Shown piece by piece: positions 47,559 through 56,152 of a stretch of 64,000 nt of DNA. The DNA is taken from the IMG/VR virus record IMGVR_UViG_3300047586_000066, positions 38,599 to 102,598 of that record; one strand, written 5' to 3'. Under the pieces are notes generated by a model. That model was not told where the DNA came from. It searched no databases and saw only the letters and a list, made by a program, of their open reading frames with translations. The position numbers were made by a program, and so were the translations under genes. Source of the DNA: a virus. How positions within the stretch are numbered: the stretch's first letter is position 1; every line of letters starts with the position of its first letter.

Positions 47559-48437
47559 CTATGCGTAATCCTGTAAGAACCCGGTAATGATCACTTTATC
47601 CAGGATCGAATTGTAGATTCCCGCCAAAAGACTCCATCGATTTGGTGTCAGTGTCAGGATGACTGGGGGTACGTTATTCGGGACCACAAATTTTGAATCC
47701 AAGGTGATCGTTCGGTTCCCGCTGCCATCCTGCAAAAACTCCCAGATAAAACGCTGTCCATCGACTGGGGTGGTGACATTCCCGAGCGTCCGATTTCCCC
47801 CAAGAGTTACCCTGAAGTGATTCCCGAGGGACGCGTCGGTGACAATCGTCGCCGCATCGGCCAAGTTTGCTACCGCTGGAAGAATTGATCCGGCAGTAGC
47901 CTTAATCTGACCCTGTACTTCCAATTTATAAGCTGGAGCTCCCGGAGTCCCGAGCCCAATTTTGCCGGCGGCTTCCTTGATAACAGAATCGCCGATCGTT
48001 CCGGCAGCGGTAAATTTGGGTAGAGTCCCAATCGTCCCGCTTCCTCCAACCTTGGCATTAAAGATTACCCAGTCTGTGGCTGAGATATATCCGTCGACTG
48101 CGGCTGTGGCCTTGAGGATGGAGATCGTAATGGGTGGGACTCCGCCTCCGGTGAGTGGCGCCGCTGTGCTGACAGATCCGCCGCCGACGCCGCCCGCGCC
48201 GGCTAGACTCTTTACCAGGGCGATCGTTGCGAAGTCCGTTCCAGGTTCTTTACTTTGATTGGCGGGCCCGTTGATGATCGGGTATCCGCCCATGTCGAGC
48301 GGTCCTGTGAACTTTACTCCGCCTTTGGCTGAGTCGACAGAATCAAGGCGCTTGAAGATCTGGCGCAAAACGAAGTTGAGTTTTTCTTTCCAGGATTTTT
48401 CGTCCAGACCCGGGTCTAATTGATAGAAGTCCGCCAC
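47559..48437 (-). CDS. Tail-fibre-like protein, 292 aa
   Basis: GTG start at 48437 with AGGAGGT upstream. An N-terminal helical part of about 40 residues (KLNFVLRQIFKRLDS) may attach to the virion. Repetitive beta strands follow, with fibre-type sequences STAAPLTGGGVPP and LPKFTAAGTIGDSVIKEAAGKIGLG, typical of trimeric phage fibres. The C-terminus is globular. It probably contacts the host surface or other tail parts. Confidence 0.65.
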   Translation of the reverse strand: MADFYQLDPGLDEKSWKEKLNFVLRQIFKRLDSVDSAKGGVKFTGPLDMGGYPIINGPANQSKEPGTDFATIALVKSLAGAGGVGGGSVSTAAPLTGGGVPPITISILKATAAVDGYISATDWVIFNAKVGGSGTIGTLPKFTAAGTIGDSVIKEAAGKIGLGTPGAPAYKLEVQGQIKATAGSILPAVANLADAATIVTDASLGNHFRVTLGGNRTLGNVTTPVDGQRFIWEFLQDGSGNRTITLDSKFVVPNNVPPVILTLTPNRWSLLAGIYNSILDKVIITGFLQDYA

Positions 48438-48447
48438 GTAGGACCTC

Positions 48448-51400
48448 CTATAGGGTCTGAGGCGGCGAGAGCTTCACTCTACCGTAACCGTCCTCGGGGT
48501 TGGTGCCTTTCATCTCTACTTCACTTTTTTCCCAATAGAGCTGAAAGGCAAAGGGAGAGCTGAACAAAATCCGGAATAACCGACCTTCGATATTGCTCTC
48601 AAGGTCGATTCTCCTCTTGTTGTGTCCGGTGACCCTGCGATCGATTGAGATTGTTTTCGTCGACGCCAGAACATCATCGGCATAGAGTTGCATCGTCACC
48701 GCGGAATCTGGATTCTTCATTGCAAGCCACAGGCGCCGGATAACCTTAGTCCGATCATAAGAGAAGAGTTGCTCGTAGGTGTCCGAGAAGGTGACGTCAG
48801 CCGGGTCTTTGTCGATGACGAACCGGATAGAATAGACGCGCACTCCCTGGGGCAAGCAGCAGAACGGATCCAGGAAAGTTTCATTCACCGTTACCCGGCC
48901 GAGTTTCCCGAACAGGTCTTTGTCCAAAGACTTGGTAACGAGGGCCCTGCCATCCGTTCGGATATCAAAACTCTGTTTGATCTTACCATCGACCCAGAAA
49001 TCGAAGCCGATCGCCGTGTTGTTGGTATCGATGTCGAAAATGATTTCCTTCCAGAGTTTCGGATAAGGCCATTGTTCCTCAGACCAAGGCACCTGATAAC
49101 TGTTGATCTGCGGCGGCTCGGGCAAAGTCTGGATGCTATGGTCGTAGAGTTTTACTTCGTTCTCTCCCTGGGGAACAATCTTTAGCCGTGCCAGCGTCCC
49201 ACGGAGATCCGGAGGCAGCCCATAAAAGAATTTAGTGCGGCCGTTGGCTGTCGTGTTTGCTTTGATGGTCGCGCCCAATGCCTGATCGATTTGGACCTCA
49301 ATTCTGTCGAGAGGGAAACCGAAGGTATCAAGTTCAATCCAAAGTTCTCTGAAGAATTTAGGGTTCGGAGATCCATAATCATACCATTCCGTAACGAACG
49401 TCCGGTGCTTCATCGGTTCCAGCAGGACCCGATGTATTACCTTGAAAAGTTTTGTCGACCTGATAGCTGTGACGCTCTGTCTGGAAATAACCCGGATCGA
49501 ACTGCGACGAGCCAGGAAACCTTCGCCTTCCCCCATAGGACATGGAAGGATAAACTGGTCTCTTCGAGTGGTGCGAACGTCTCCAAGAATCTGCTTATCC
49601 CAGCCGTCGAAAGTAACCTCGAATCTGACCGGATAGCCCAGGGTGTCTACGTCGAAAACGTAATCGATGAACCGCTTTTCCTGGTCCGGATATCCGAGAT
49701 CGAATTCCTTTGTGTCCATCGCATAGAAGATTCCTCGGTTCCCGGACTCGCATTGATCGAAGAAACCGTTTTCCATCTGCATGACCCAGGCGCCGCTGAA
49801 GGCGAAATCCAAAGGAACGCCGTTAATGAGCGCGTCCCACTGAGTCACGTTGGAACCGGCAAGGAGTTTGGTTTCCGGCTCAAAGAACAATCCCTGACAG
49901 CCGTAGAGGTAGTAATGCCACCGGCTATATATGATGTCCCAAACCAGCATGTTGTCATTCTTGACCGTGATATCTGGCAATCTGGGATAGCTGAAATAGA
50001 GTTTGGAATTCCAGAACGCCATCGCAATTTCATGCTCGCGGCCCTTCTGAATTGCCGGCGCTTCGTTCACCGTTTCATTGAAGAAGATCGGATTGATCAG
50101 CTCGCTTATCTTGGTGCCGGACGGGAATTCATAAACCCCATCATAGCAGTACATGAAGATTTGTCGATCGCCGCGACACACTCCGAAAGGACTCATCAGA
50201 CCTTTGTTGATCGCGGTCGAGGGAGCCTGGTAGGAGTTGAGATCCGCTCCGGTGACACGATAGACCCTGGTGAGCGTAAAGACGAAGAGTTCTCCGTCAT
50301 TCTCCATAACTCGCTGAATCGCTTCTGACCCGGTTCCGACATAGATATAGTTCTCTGCGGGAAACAGTTCGACCCTGGTTCTCTTGGAAAATCTCAACCG
50401 GTTAGGAGGCTCGTTTACCACAGTCCCGGTCGAATCGGTTATCGATCCTCCCCATGTCCACAGGCGATTATCCGAGAACTCCAGACCGGCAACGTTATCC
50501 GGAGGAAGCTGATTGTCTGTCTCAAGCACATCTCCGAGAGCCGAGTCTGGAGTGCTATCTGTATAGACCGGGGGTATGGCTCCAGGTGTGTATGGGATTT
50601 CATCCACAAGCTGGAACTGGGTTATTGTCGCCCCCATCCTGTAAATCCTAATTTTATCAGGATCAGCCATGGGCGGAGTCGTCAGCGGGCACGGAGGGAA
50701 AGTGAGGTCGAACACTCCGTACTCTATTACCCCAGATGTAGGACCGGCAATCGTGTCCGCGTAATCGCTTTCCGTGTCTGTCTTCGAATTGTAATAAGTG
50801 AAAGTGTACTTGAGATCCGGGGCTGTCGTGCTGACTCCCGTTGCAACCTGACCGGTCTTATTGAGAGACATCTGGTCCCAATACACATTGCAAGGGGTGA
50901 GAGCTCCAGCGATCGGTGTAACTATCAGATTGATGGCTGTGACGTTGGCCCAGGTAAGCGAAGGGTCTGGTCCGGAGAACTGGAACGTGTTCTTTGGGAT
51001 CTGGACTAGGTTCCAAACTCCTGCGACTAAGCCGACTGTCGGCACGTCACACCACATTATGTTTTCGAACGTGACATCACTTGGAGTCAGGCTCAGTCCG
51101 AACTGGATAGTCGCTACTCCAAAAGCGTCGATGTCGTCCTGGCTTGGGAACATCATGTAAACCTGGATCGACTGAGTAAGATCGCTTTGGTTTAGATCGA
51201 TAGTCGTAGCAGCAACCGGCTTATGACATGATCCTGTCGTATCGGGTGGGCTGACCAACGTGCTCATGGCCTTTGTTCCCACTATTCCAGTGACATCGGC
51301 CAGAGTCATACTCGCGTCAGGAGTCCAGGTAGCTTTGCTCTCAAAGTCTTCAATTCCAGTGGTCGCTGCGGTTCCAATCGCTATATTTGTGATCGGAGAG

Positions 51401-51870
51401 AGAGGTCGAGGGATGCCCACACGACGAGCTGCATTGGAGCCGCCTGAATGTTTCAGAAGCGCCTTCCCATCCGTGAAAAACATAAAAGGCTTCAGCTCCG
51501 AACCTGTGAGCGTATAGCTCCCAAAGAACGCTCTCGGGTCATCAGCGATTGACAGGTTGCTTCCACCTGTTACTTGAGTGAATGCTCCCGGATTTGGGCT
51601 GACCTGGGCAATATAGAGCTGGGCAGCGCAGATAGCGTATCTCCAGACCACGCCGTCATAATCTCTGATGATAAATGACGAGTGAGGAGTCGCGGGAAGA
51701 CCGTCATTGAACCTGGAAAATCCTTTGCGGACGGAGATCGAGTTCTCCTGGTCGGTGAACATATTGACCAAGAGTTTGTAGGCAGTAATCGGAATCTCAT
51801 CCGGAGTGGACTTGAGGACCATTCCAGTGTTTGCGAAAGTGATCGGAATGGATTTCGTTGTCTCTGGCAT
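48448..51870 (-). CDS. Large tail protein, nozzle/stabilisation-like, 1140 aa
   Basis: Beta-rich with short repeated blocks such as FFTDGKALLKHSGG, GTGSEAIQRVMENDGELFVFTLTRVYRV and CYDGVYEFPSG. This pattern, where a value is read into a strand and followed by DG..F..T..., resembles the beta-propeller of P22 gp10 and T7 gp12 tail tube/nozzle proteins. At 1140 residues it is longer than both, with an Ig-like C-terminal part. Position next to adaptor-like proteins supports a tail role. Tentative. Confidence 0.5.
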   Translation of the reverse strand: MPETTKSIPITFANTGMVLKSTPDEIPITAYKLLVNMFTDQENSISVRKGFSRFNDGLPATPHSSFIIRDYDGVVWRYAICAAQLYIAQVSPNPGAFTQVTGGSNLSIADDPRAFFGSYTLTGSELKPFMFFTDGKALLKHSGGSNAARRVGIPRPLSPITNIAIGTAATTGIEDFESKATWTPDASMTLADVTGIVGTKAMSTLVSPPDTTGSCHKPVAATTIDLNQSDLTQSIQVYMMFPSQDDIDAFGVATIQFGLSLTPSDVTFENIMWCDVPTVGLVAGVWNLVQIPKNTFQFSGPDPSLTWANVTAINLIVTPIAGALTPCNVYWDQMSLNKTGQVATGVSTTAPDLKYTFTYYNSKTDTESDYADTIAGPTSGVIEYGVFDLTFPPCPLTTPPMADPDKIRIYRMGATITQFQLVDEIPYTPGAIPPVYTDSTPDSALGDVLETDNQLPPDNVAGLEFSDNRLWTWGGSITDSTGTVVNEPPNRLRFSKRTRVELFPAENYIYVGTGSEAIQRVMENDGELFVFTLTRVYRVTGADLNSYQAPSTAINKGLMSPFGVCRGDRQIFMYCYDGVYEFPSGTKISELINPIFFNETVNEAPAIQKGREHEIAMAFWNSKLYFSYPRLPDITVKNDNMLVWDIIYSRWHYYLYGCQGLFFEPETKLLAGSNVTQWDALINGVPLDFAFSGAWVMQMENGFFDQCESGNRGIFYAMDTKEFDLGYPDQEKRFIDYVFDVDTLGYPVRFEVTFDGWDKQILGDVRTTRRDQFILPCPMGEGEGFLARRSSIRVISRQSVTAIRSTKLFKVIHRVLLEPMKHRTFVTEWYDYGSPNPKFFRELWIELDTFGFPLDRIEVQIDQALGATIKANTTANGRTKFFYGLPPDLRGTLARLKIVPQGENEVKLYDHSIQTLPEPPQINSYQVPWSEEQWPYPKLWKEIIFDIDTNNTAIGFDFWVDGKIKQSFDIRTDGRALVTKSLDKDLFGKLGRVTVNETFLDPFCCLPQGVRVYSIRFVIDKDPADVTFSDTYEQLFSYDRTKVIRRLWLAMKNPDSAVTMQLYADDVLASTKTISIDRRVTGHNKRRIDLESNIEGRLFRILFSSPFAFQLYWEKSEVEMKGTNPEDGYGRVKLSPPQTL

Positions 51871-51873
51871 ATC

Positions 51874-52545
51874 TTATCCTGCCTGTGTGGCCATCGGGTT
51901 TGCCGGTAATGCGCTTCCCTGAACTAATCGTTTCGCCAGTGATACTCCCAGCATGTATCTTTGATGGCAATACCCGCTTCGCTTCACGTCCTGGTAATCC
52001 CCATCCTTGCCCAAAGCCAGAGCGAGGACATCCCACCGGATGTATGGCTCCCAGGCATCGATCACGTTAAGATTCTCGGCGTAGCCGGCTGGGTAGGCCG
52101 CATGAACAGTGGGGACCATAGTCACGAAGAAACGGAATGCGCCTCCGGCAACCGGCCTTCGGTTGACTTCGAAATTGTTTACGCCCAAGTGATCTTCATG
52201 CCAATACTTGGGCTGACCTGGGGCACTGTTCCTCCAGTTTGGATTCTGCCTTGTTAAGTCCCAGGTAGACTGGCGCCTCATTCTCTTTTTATTAAAGCTC
52301 AGTCTTTCAATATCCATAGCTCCTACCGGCTTGGTGAATCCGATAGTATTGCCGGCTGGCATGGCTTGGCTGATGTCGAATATTTTGATTCCAGTCTGGC
52401 GAAACCAATCCTTCTCCACGTAATTCACGTAGCCGATCATTTCATCTGGATTCCAATAAGGAGCCTCGGCACCCAGCTTAAAGGTGTTATCCTTCTGGTG
52501 GAGATCTCGGGCAACCCTCGTTAGCGTATTCCCGACAGTCGTCAT
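51874..52545 (-). CDS. Adaptor-like head-tail connector, 223 aa
   Basis: N-terminal helical domain with GYVNYVEKDWFRQTGIKI, the ADAPTOR pattern of phage SU10-like and T7 gp11-like connectors (helix, Asn, aromatic, then beta part). The rest is beta-rich with many aromatic residues. Overlaps the next gene by ATGA (coupled). It probably joins portal and nozzle. Confidence 0.5.
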   Translation of the reverse strand: MTTVGNTLTRVARDLHQKDNTFKLGAEAPYWNPDEMIGYVNYVEKDWFRQTGIKIFDISQAMPAGNTIGFTKPVGAMDIERLSFNKKRMRRQSTWDLTRQNPNWRNSAPGQPKYWHEDHLGVNNFEVNRRPVAGGAFRFFVTMVPTVHAAYPAGYAENLNVIDAWEPYIRWDVLALALGKDGDYQDVKRSGYCHQRYMLGVSLAKRLVQGSALPANPMATQAG

Positions 52546-53231
52546 TGCTTACCTCCGGGTTCGAGTCCTGCCGGATAAGTCGTTTCCGATGTTTTGGTCT
52601 CCGGCTCAATGTCCCAAGCCGGATAGCGGCGGATGACGTTGCGCCCGCTCAACTGCTGAACTGCATCGAGGAACCTGGCATAGAAAGGCTCCATCTGATC
52701 CAGCTCTGGCCCACCCTCACGGAACATCGCACGATGAACCATGTAGTCCTCGATGGCAGTTTCGTACTCCGGCCTGATGCTTAGAAAGAAAGTCGGATCA
52801 TCGATGATCGTCGGATGCATGGCCATTTCTTCCACTTGCATCGAGGTAGGCTGGATTAACGGACGAGGCCAAATAATAAAAGACTGGAGACCCATGGGCG
52901 ACCAAACTCGAATATTCAGACGTTTTTGGTTGTCTTCTTCCCAGTCCACTTTATTGTCCAGTTCATTTACTGGCTCTCGCTGGAGATAATAGCCGTTGAC
53001 CCTGACAGCCATGGGAGCGATCGCCGTAGCACCAAGCGAATAGGCATTCACATTGTTGACCGTGCTTACGGTCTCTGTGGTTTGGATTTCAGCCGCAATA
53101 AGATTGAGTTCGTTGACAGCCTCAGTGAGGTAGTCGAGCAACTCCGCTCTCGTCCAGTGCACTGGTGCACTCGTACTCAGCTCGGAAAGTCTTCGGATTG
53201 CTTGGTCTATGATCTGCGCTGTCGATGCCAT
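52542..53231 (-). CDS. Adaptor-like head-tail connector, 229 aa
   Basis: Residues 5-55 contain AQIIDQAIRRLSELST, ELLDYLTEAVNELNLI, the start of adaptor-type proteins. A beta part follows with MAVRVNGYYLQREPVNELD and IRPEYETAIEDYMVHRAMF, a helical tail. Adjacent to another adaptor-like gene. GTGCAC dyad copy 6 lies inside the coding region. GAGAGACA precedes the ATG. Confidence 0.5.
   Translation of the reverse strand: MASTAQIIDQAIRRLSELSTSAPVHWTRAELLDYLTEAVNELNLIAAEIQTTETVSTVNNVNAYSLGATAIAPMAVRVNGYYLQREPVNELDNKVDWEEDNQKRLNIRVWSPMGLQSFIIWPRPLIQPTSMQVEEMAMHPTIIDDPTFFLSIRPEYETAIEDYMVHRAMFREGGPELDQMEPFYARFLDAVQQLSGRNVIRRYPAWDIEPETKTSETTYPAGLEPGGKQ
53157..53170. repeat. GTGCAC dyad, copy 6, inside an adaptor-like gene
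   Basis: GTGCAC-TG-GTGCAC, the same spacer as copy 3. It lies inside the coding region about 60 nt from the start codon. It includes CCAGTGCACTGG, itself a 12-bp palindrome. Confidence 0.65.
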
Positions 53232-53245
53232 TGTCTCTCACAGGG

Positions 53246-53602
53246 TTATGTCGTTTTCGTGACGTCCGGGAGGATAATCAGGTTCCCGCTGTTTACGGTA
53301 TAAATGTTTCCCGAGGCATCTTTGACCTGGCAATCCCACAGAAGCATGACCTTTGTGTCTGGCTCCCCGGAAGTGTCTGCGTTAGCGATCGTCACTTGGC
53401 ACAGACCGTTCGGAGCGTCGGTGATTGTGATCCCGCCATTCGTAGTTGATTTCTGAAATACCGACTGATTGTCAGGATCCGAGTATTGATTCTTCACCGT
53501 GAACCAGACGGTACAGCCAGTGAGGTTAAACACAGCCCCTCCAGCCGTGACAGCCACGTTCAGTTTGACGGTATCACCGCGGTAGATCGTTAAGTCTGTC
53601 AT
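53246..53602 (-). CDS. Structural protein with BppU-like N-terminal domain
   Basis: 118 aa. IYRGDTVKLNVAVTAGGAVFNLTGCTVWFTVK and ITITDAPNGLCQVTI, DCQVKDASGNIYTVNSGNLII, split here at natural points, follow the pattern of BppU/DUF2479-type baseplate domains (RGDT, DLTGxTVxFxxK, G...TxxxGxLxI). Beta-sandwich. GAGGAGAAT precedes the ATG. It may be a tail decoration or fibre-attachment domain. Confidence 0.55.
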   Translation of the reverse strand: MTDLTIYRGDTVKLNVAVTAGGAVFNLTGCTVWFTVKNQYSDPDNQSVFQKSTTNGGITITDAPNGLCQVTIANADTSGEPDTKVMLLWDCQVKDASGNIYTVNSGNLIILPDVTKTT

Positions 53603-53609
53603 ATTCTCC

Positions 53610-53924
53610 TCACTGAGCGCATCTCACTGTAGCTGTGGGTCTTGTTTCAATAATCACCGTGGCCTGTGGAACACAATAAAGATTGGTGTTCGGTGAACAC
53701 TGGATCACCGAGACCCCTCCTCCAGGCTGAGGCTGAGTATTGATCTGAGTGATGATCCTCTGCATGATGAATCCGGCGCTATACAGAGTTTCGATCGTCG
53801 TCGAAGATCCGGCGCCAATTATAAACGGCAAGGGAGCATCCCTGCCGGTCTGACCGTGCGCCGTTGGATCGACCGGGAAGACTCGAGTAGGAGCTGGGAT
53901 TGGAAAGATTCTTCCGATTGTCAT
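53610..53924 (-). CDS. Hypothetical structural protein, 104 aa
   Basis: Pro-rich N-terminus (IFPIPAPTRVFPVDP) and beta-rich C-terminus with three Cys. Overlaps the first tail paralogue by ATGA. Not recognised. Confidence 0.5.
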   Translation of the reverse strand: MTIGRIFPIPAPTRVFPVDPTAHGQTGRDAPLPFIIGAGSSTTIETLYSAGFIMQRIITQINTQPQPGGGVSVIQCSPNTNLYCVPQATVIIETRPTATVRCAQ

Positions 53925-56152
53925 TTAGGCCCCTCTCCCACGATTATCCCCTTGGTCACTGTGATCGCACTCAAGGTCGAAGTGTCTCCAGCTATGCCAT
54001 GCTGCTGATGAACCAAAGGCATAATCCGGTAACCCTCAACCCCTTGGATATGGGTTGGCCGACCCATCGTTGCTTGGGTGAGGGTATTGAAGCCTGCCCC
54101 ATTGATCTGGTACTCGAGTAAATACCATCCGACAAACTTCTCAGCCGGAGACTCCTGAATCGTAACGCGAAGATCGCAGGCAAATCCCGGCGCCGGCATT
54201 GCGATGTCTACTGGAGTTGGAAGCGCATATTCTACGGGACCGTTCTTGGTAACCATCGTCCAGGAGGCAAGAGCAAGACGCAGTTTTCTTGCAGCAGCCG
54301 CGTAGACGCTTCTTGCGCTCAATGCCCAAAGCATTTGGGAATTCAATCCAGGAACCGGCTCCTGGTTTCCCATCCAAAGCGCCAGCATAAGCGATTGAGA
54401 AGGATAATTATGGCCGGCATCATCGCTAAACGTCACAGCCGTCCAACTCGACATTACCTGGATCTGTCCATCAAGCCCAGGCATGATATAGGCTCGATTG
54501 ACAACTCCTGCTATGCCCGAATTGTTTGTTCCAGCGTGAGCCTCTGCCACTGTGACAGTCCCATTGGCGTTGATCGTCAGCGATACTCGATCGCCGCCTA
54601 TAATAGGAATCCACCAATTCGGATCGTCGAATCGATTCCAGGTATATGCTCCCAGGATTCGATCTCCCCCGATATATCCCGTGCTGTGCGTGTTCGCGTT
54701 ATCAGCCCGGCTGTAGCCATTCTCAAACCACACGCGAGCCTCGACGTTTGTAAGTCCTGCTGGGATCGGGATGGGATCGCTGACGAACTCTCTTGTAGCG
54801 AGATCGTTCACAAATGACTCAGGAATGAAACCCTCGGACCCAGAAGTAAAGAATCCACCATTAGGCTGAGCTCCAAGGAATCCTTCTGAGATCCAATTCC
54901 AGGGTGGTTTGACGATCTTCAACCGTACCTGGTCGTAGACCGGACCCGTCTTATGCGCGGACGTCAACGGTCTCCAGCGGCCATGAATGACCATGGCGGT
55001 CCCGTTGAGAGACTTCACTGTAGCCCACTGGCAGTTTGCCAGGGTCCAGGAACCAGCTCCCTGAACATCAATCAGAACAAGGTCTCCTACTGAGGCCGTG
55101 CCCCAGGTTCCCGGAGTGATGAATGTCAGAGTCGCTGGATCAAATTGATGATTGGCCCCGGAGCCATCATACTCAGTGACCGCAGCTCCGGCATTTGCAT
55201 CGAGTTCTCGCCAGCTTCCTGTTGAGGCATCTTTGACCTGAACCATCCAGTAAAGGATATTCACGCCGTTTGTAGCCGGCCTTGTGGCATGAACAATTAC
55301 CGTATTGGCGATCGGACCATTCTCGACACTGACCGACCATCCGGAAGGTGGGCCGCTATCATAGGTCGTGTTGGTATTCACCCGCTGAGTGACAGCCATG
55401 GGCGTGATGTTTCCATCCGACCAGTTGGACCAGCCGAAACTGTTATGCAGCCTCCAGGCAAAGTACCAGGTTCCCTGAGCCGCGCTCGTCCAGATGTACT
55501 GAGCTCCTTCTGAATTAGCCACGATGCCTGTTATGATGAGCTGCGTTGTACCATTGTGCGCGAAGGATCCGCCCTCGCCGGCTGTTCTAAGATCTTCCAA
55601 AACCGGTAAAGTCGCTCCTGCCGCAACCAAGATAGCTCTAAATTCAGCCTGGTCGATAGCCGGGGCGTTCTTTGCAGCGAAGACTCCGGACGTGACATCG
55701 AGTCCATTCGCATAAGCACTGGCCTTTAATCCGTCCGGGACACCGACCACATTGGTGCTGAACTCTGAGAGAGCGTAAGTGATCTTGATATCGTAGGTTT
55801 TGTTTGAAACGTCATTGTTCTGGATCCGGCAATACATACTCAGCGCCGACAAGGCATCATAGTATCTACCGACAAATCCTTCGTTGCGCTCGGCAAACGA
55901 GCCCGCATTGTCTTCAACCGGATCATAAAACTTTGTTCCGCTCCAAATCCCGGAATTGTATAGCACTTGCCCGGCCGCTCTGGCTGAATTGGAGTGAATC
56001 CAGAACTGCGCCGTTCCGGCAACAACCGCCGGAGTGATCTCGATCTTCACGATATCCACGAAGTTATTGGGCAGGCTTCGAGAGAAATCCAGTATTCCGC
56101 CGTTGGCGAGAACAGATGCGGTCGTGAAGGAGTCAGTCGTATATCTGGACAT
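53921..56152 (-). CDS. Tail protein paralogue 1 of 3, 743 aa
   Basis: First of three consecutive similar genes (743, 762, 738 aa). Shared blocks: RYTTDSFTTASV at the start, a CRIQNNDVSNKTYDI-type strand, an Fn3-like block (AAQGTWYFAWRLHNSFGWSNW, about 225-250), IVHATRPATNGVNILYWMV and KPPWNWISEGFLGA. They are fibre- or receptor-binding-type proteins, probably each with an Fn3 core. Gene boundaries are TAATG or ATGA overlaps. Confidence 0.6.
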   Translation of the reverse strand: MSRYTTDSFTTASVLANGGILDFSRSLPNNFVDIVKIEITPAVVAGTAQFWIHSNSARAAGQVLYNSGIWSGTKFYDPVEDNAGSFAERNEGFVGRYYDALSALSMYCRIQNNDVSNKTYDIKITYALSEFSTNVVGVPDGLKASAYANGLDVTSGVFAAKNAPAIDQAEFRAILVAAGATLPVLEDLRTAGEGGSFAHNGTTQLIITGIVANSEGAQYIWTSAAQGTWYFAWRLHNSFGWSNWSDGNITPMAVTQRVNTNTTYDSGPPSGWSVSVENGPIANTVIVHATRPATNGVNILYWMVQVKDASTGSWRELDANAGAAVTEYDGSGANHQFDPATLTFITPGTWGTASVGDLVLIDVQGAGSWTLANCQWATVKSLNGTAMVIHGRWRPLTSAHKTGPVYDQVRLKIVKPPWNWISEGFLGAQPNGGFFTSGSEGFIPESFVNDLATREFVSDPIPIPAGLTNVEARVWFENGYSRADNANTHSTGYIGGDRILGAYTWNRFDDPNWWIPIIGGDRVSLTINANGTVTVAEAHAGTNNSGIAGVVNRAYIMPGLDGQIQVMSSWTAVTFSDDAGHNYPSQSLMLALWMGNQEPVPGLNSQMLWALSARSVYAAAARKLRLALASWTMVTKNGPVEYALPTPVDIAMPAPGFACDLRVTIQESPAEKFVGWYLLEYQINGAGFNTLTQATMGRPTHIQGVEGYRIMPLVHQQHGIAGDTSTLSAITVTKGIIVGEGPK

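Noticed and set aside
49291-50328. 345-codon plus-strand frame
   Set aside because: Antisense to the 1140-aa tail gene, with no ribosome binding site or recognisable motif. Taken as a shadow.
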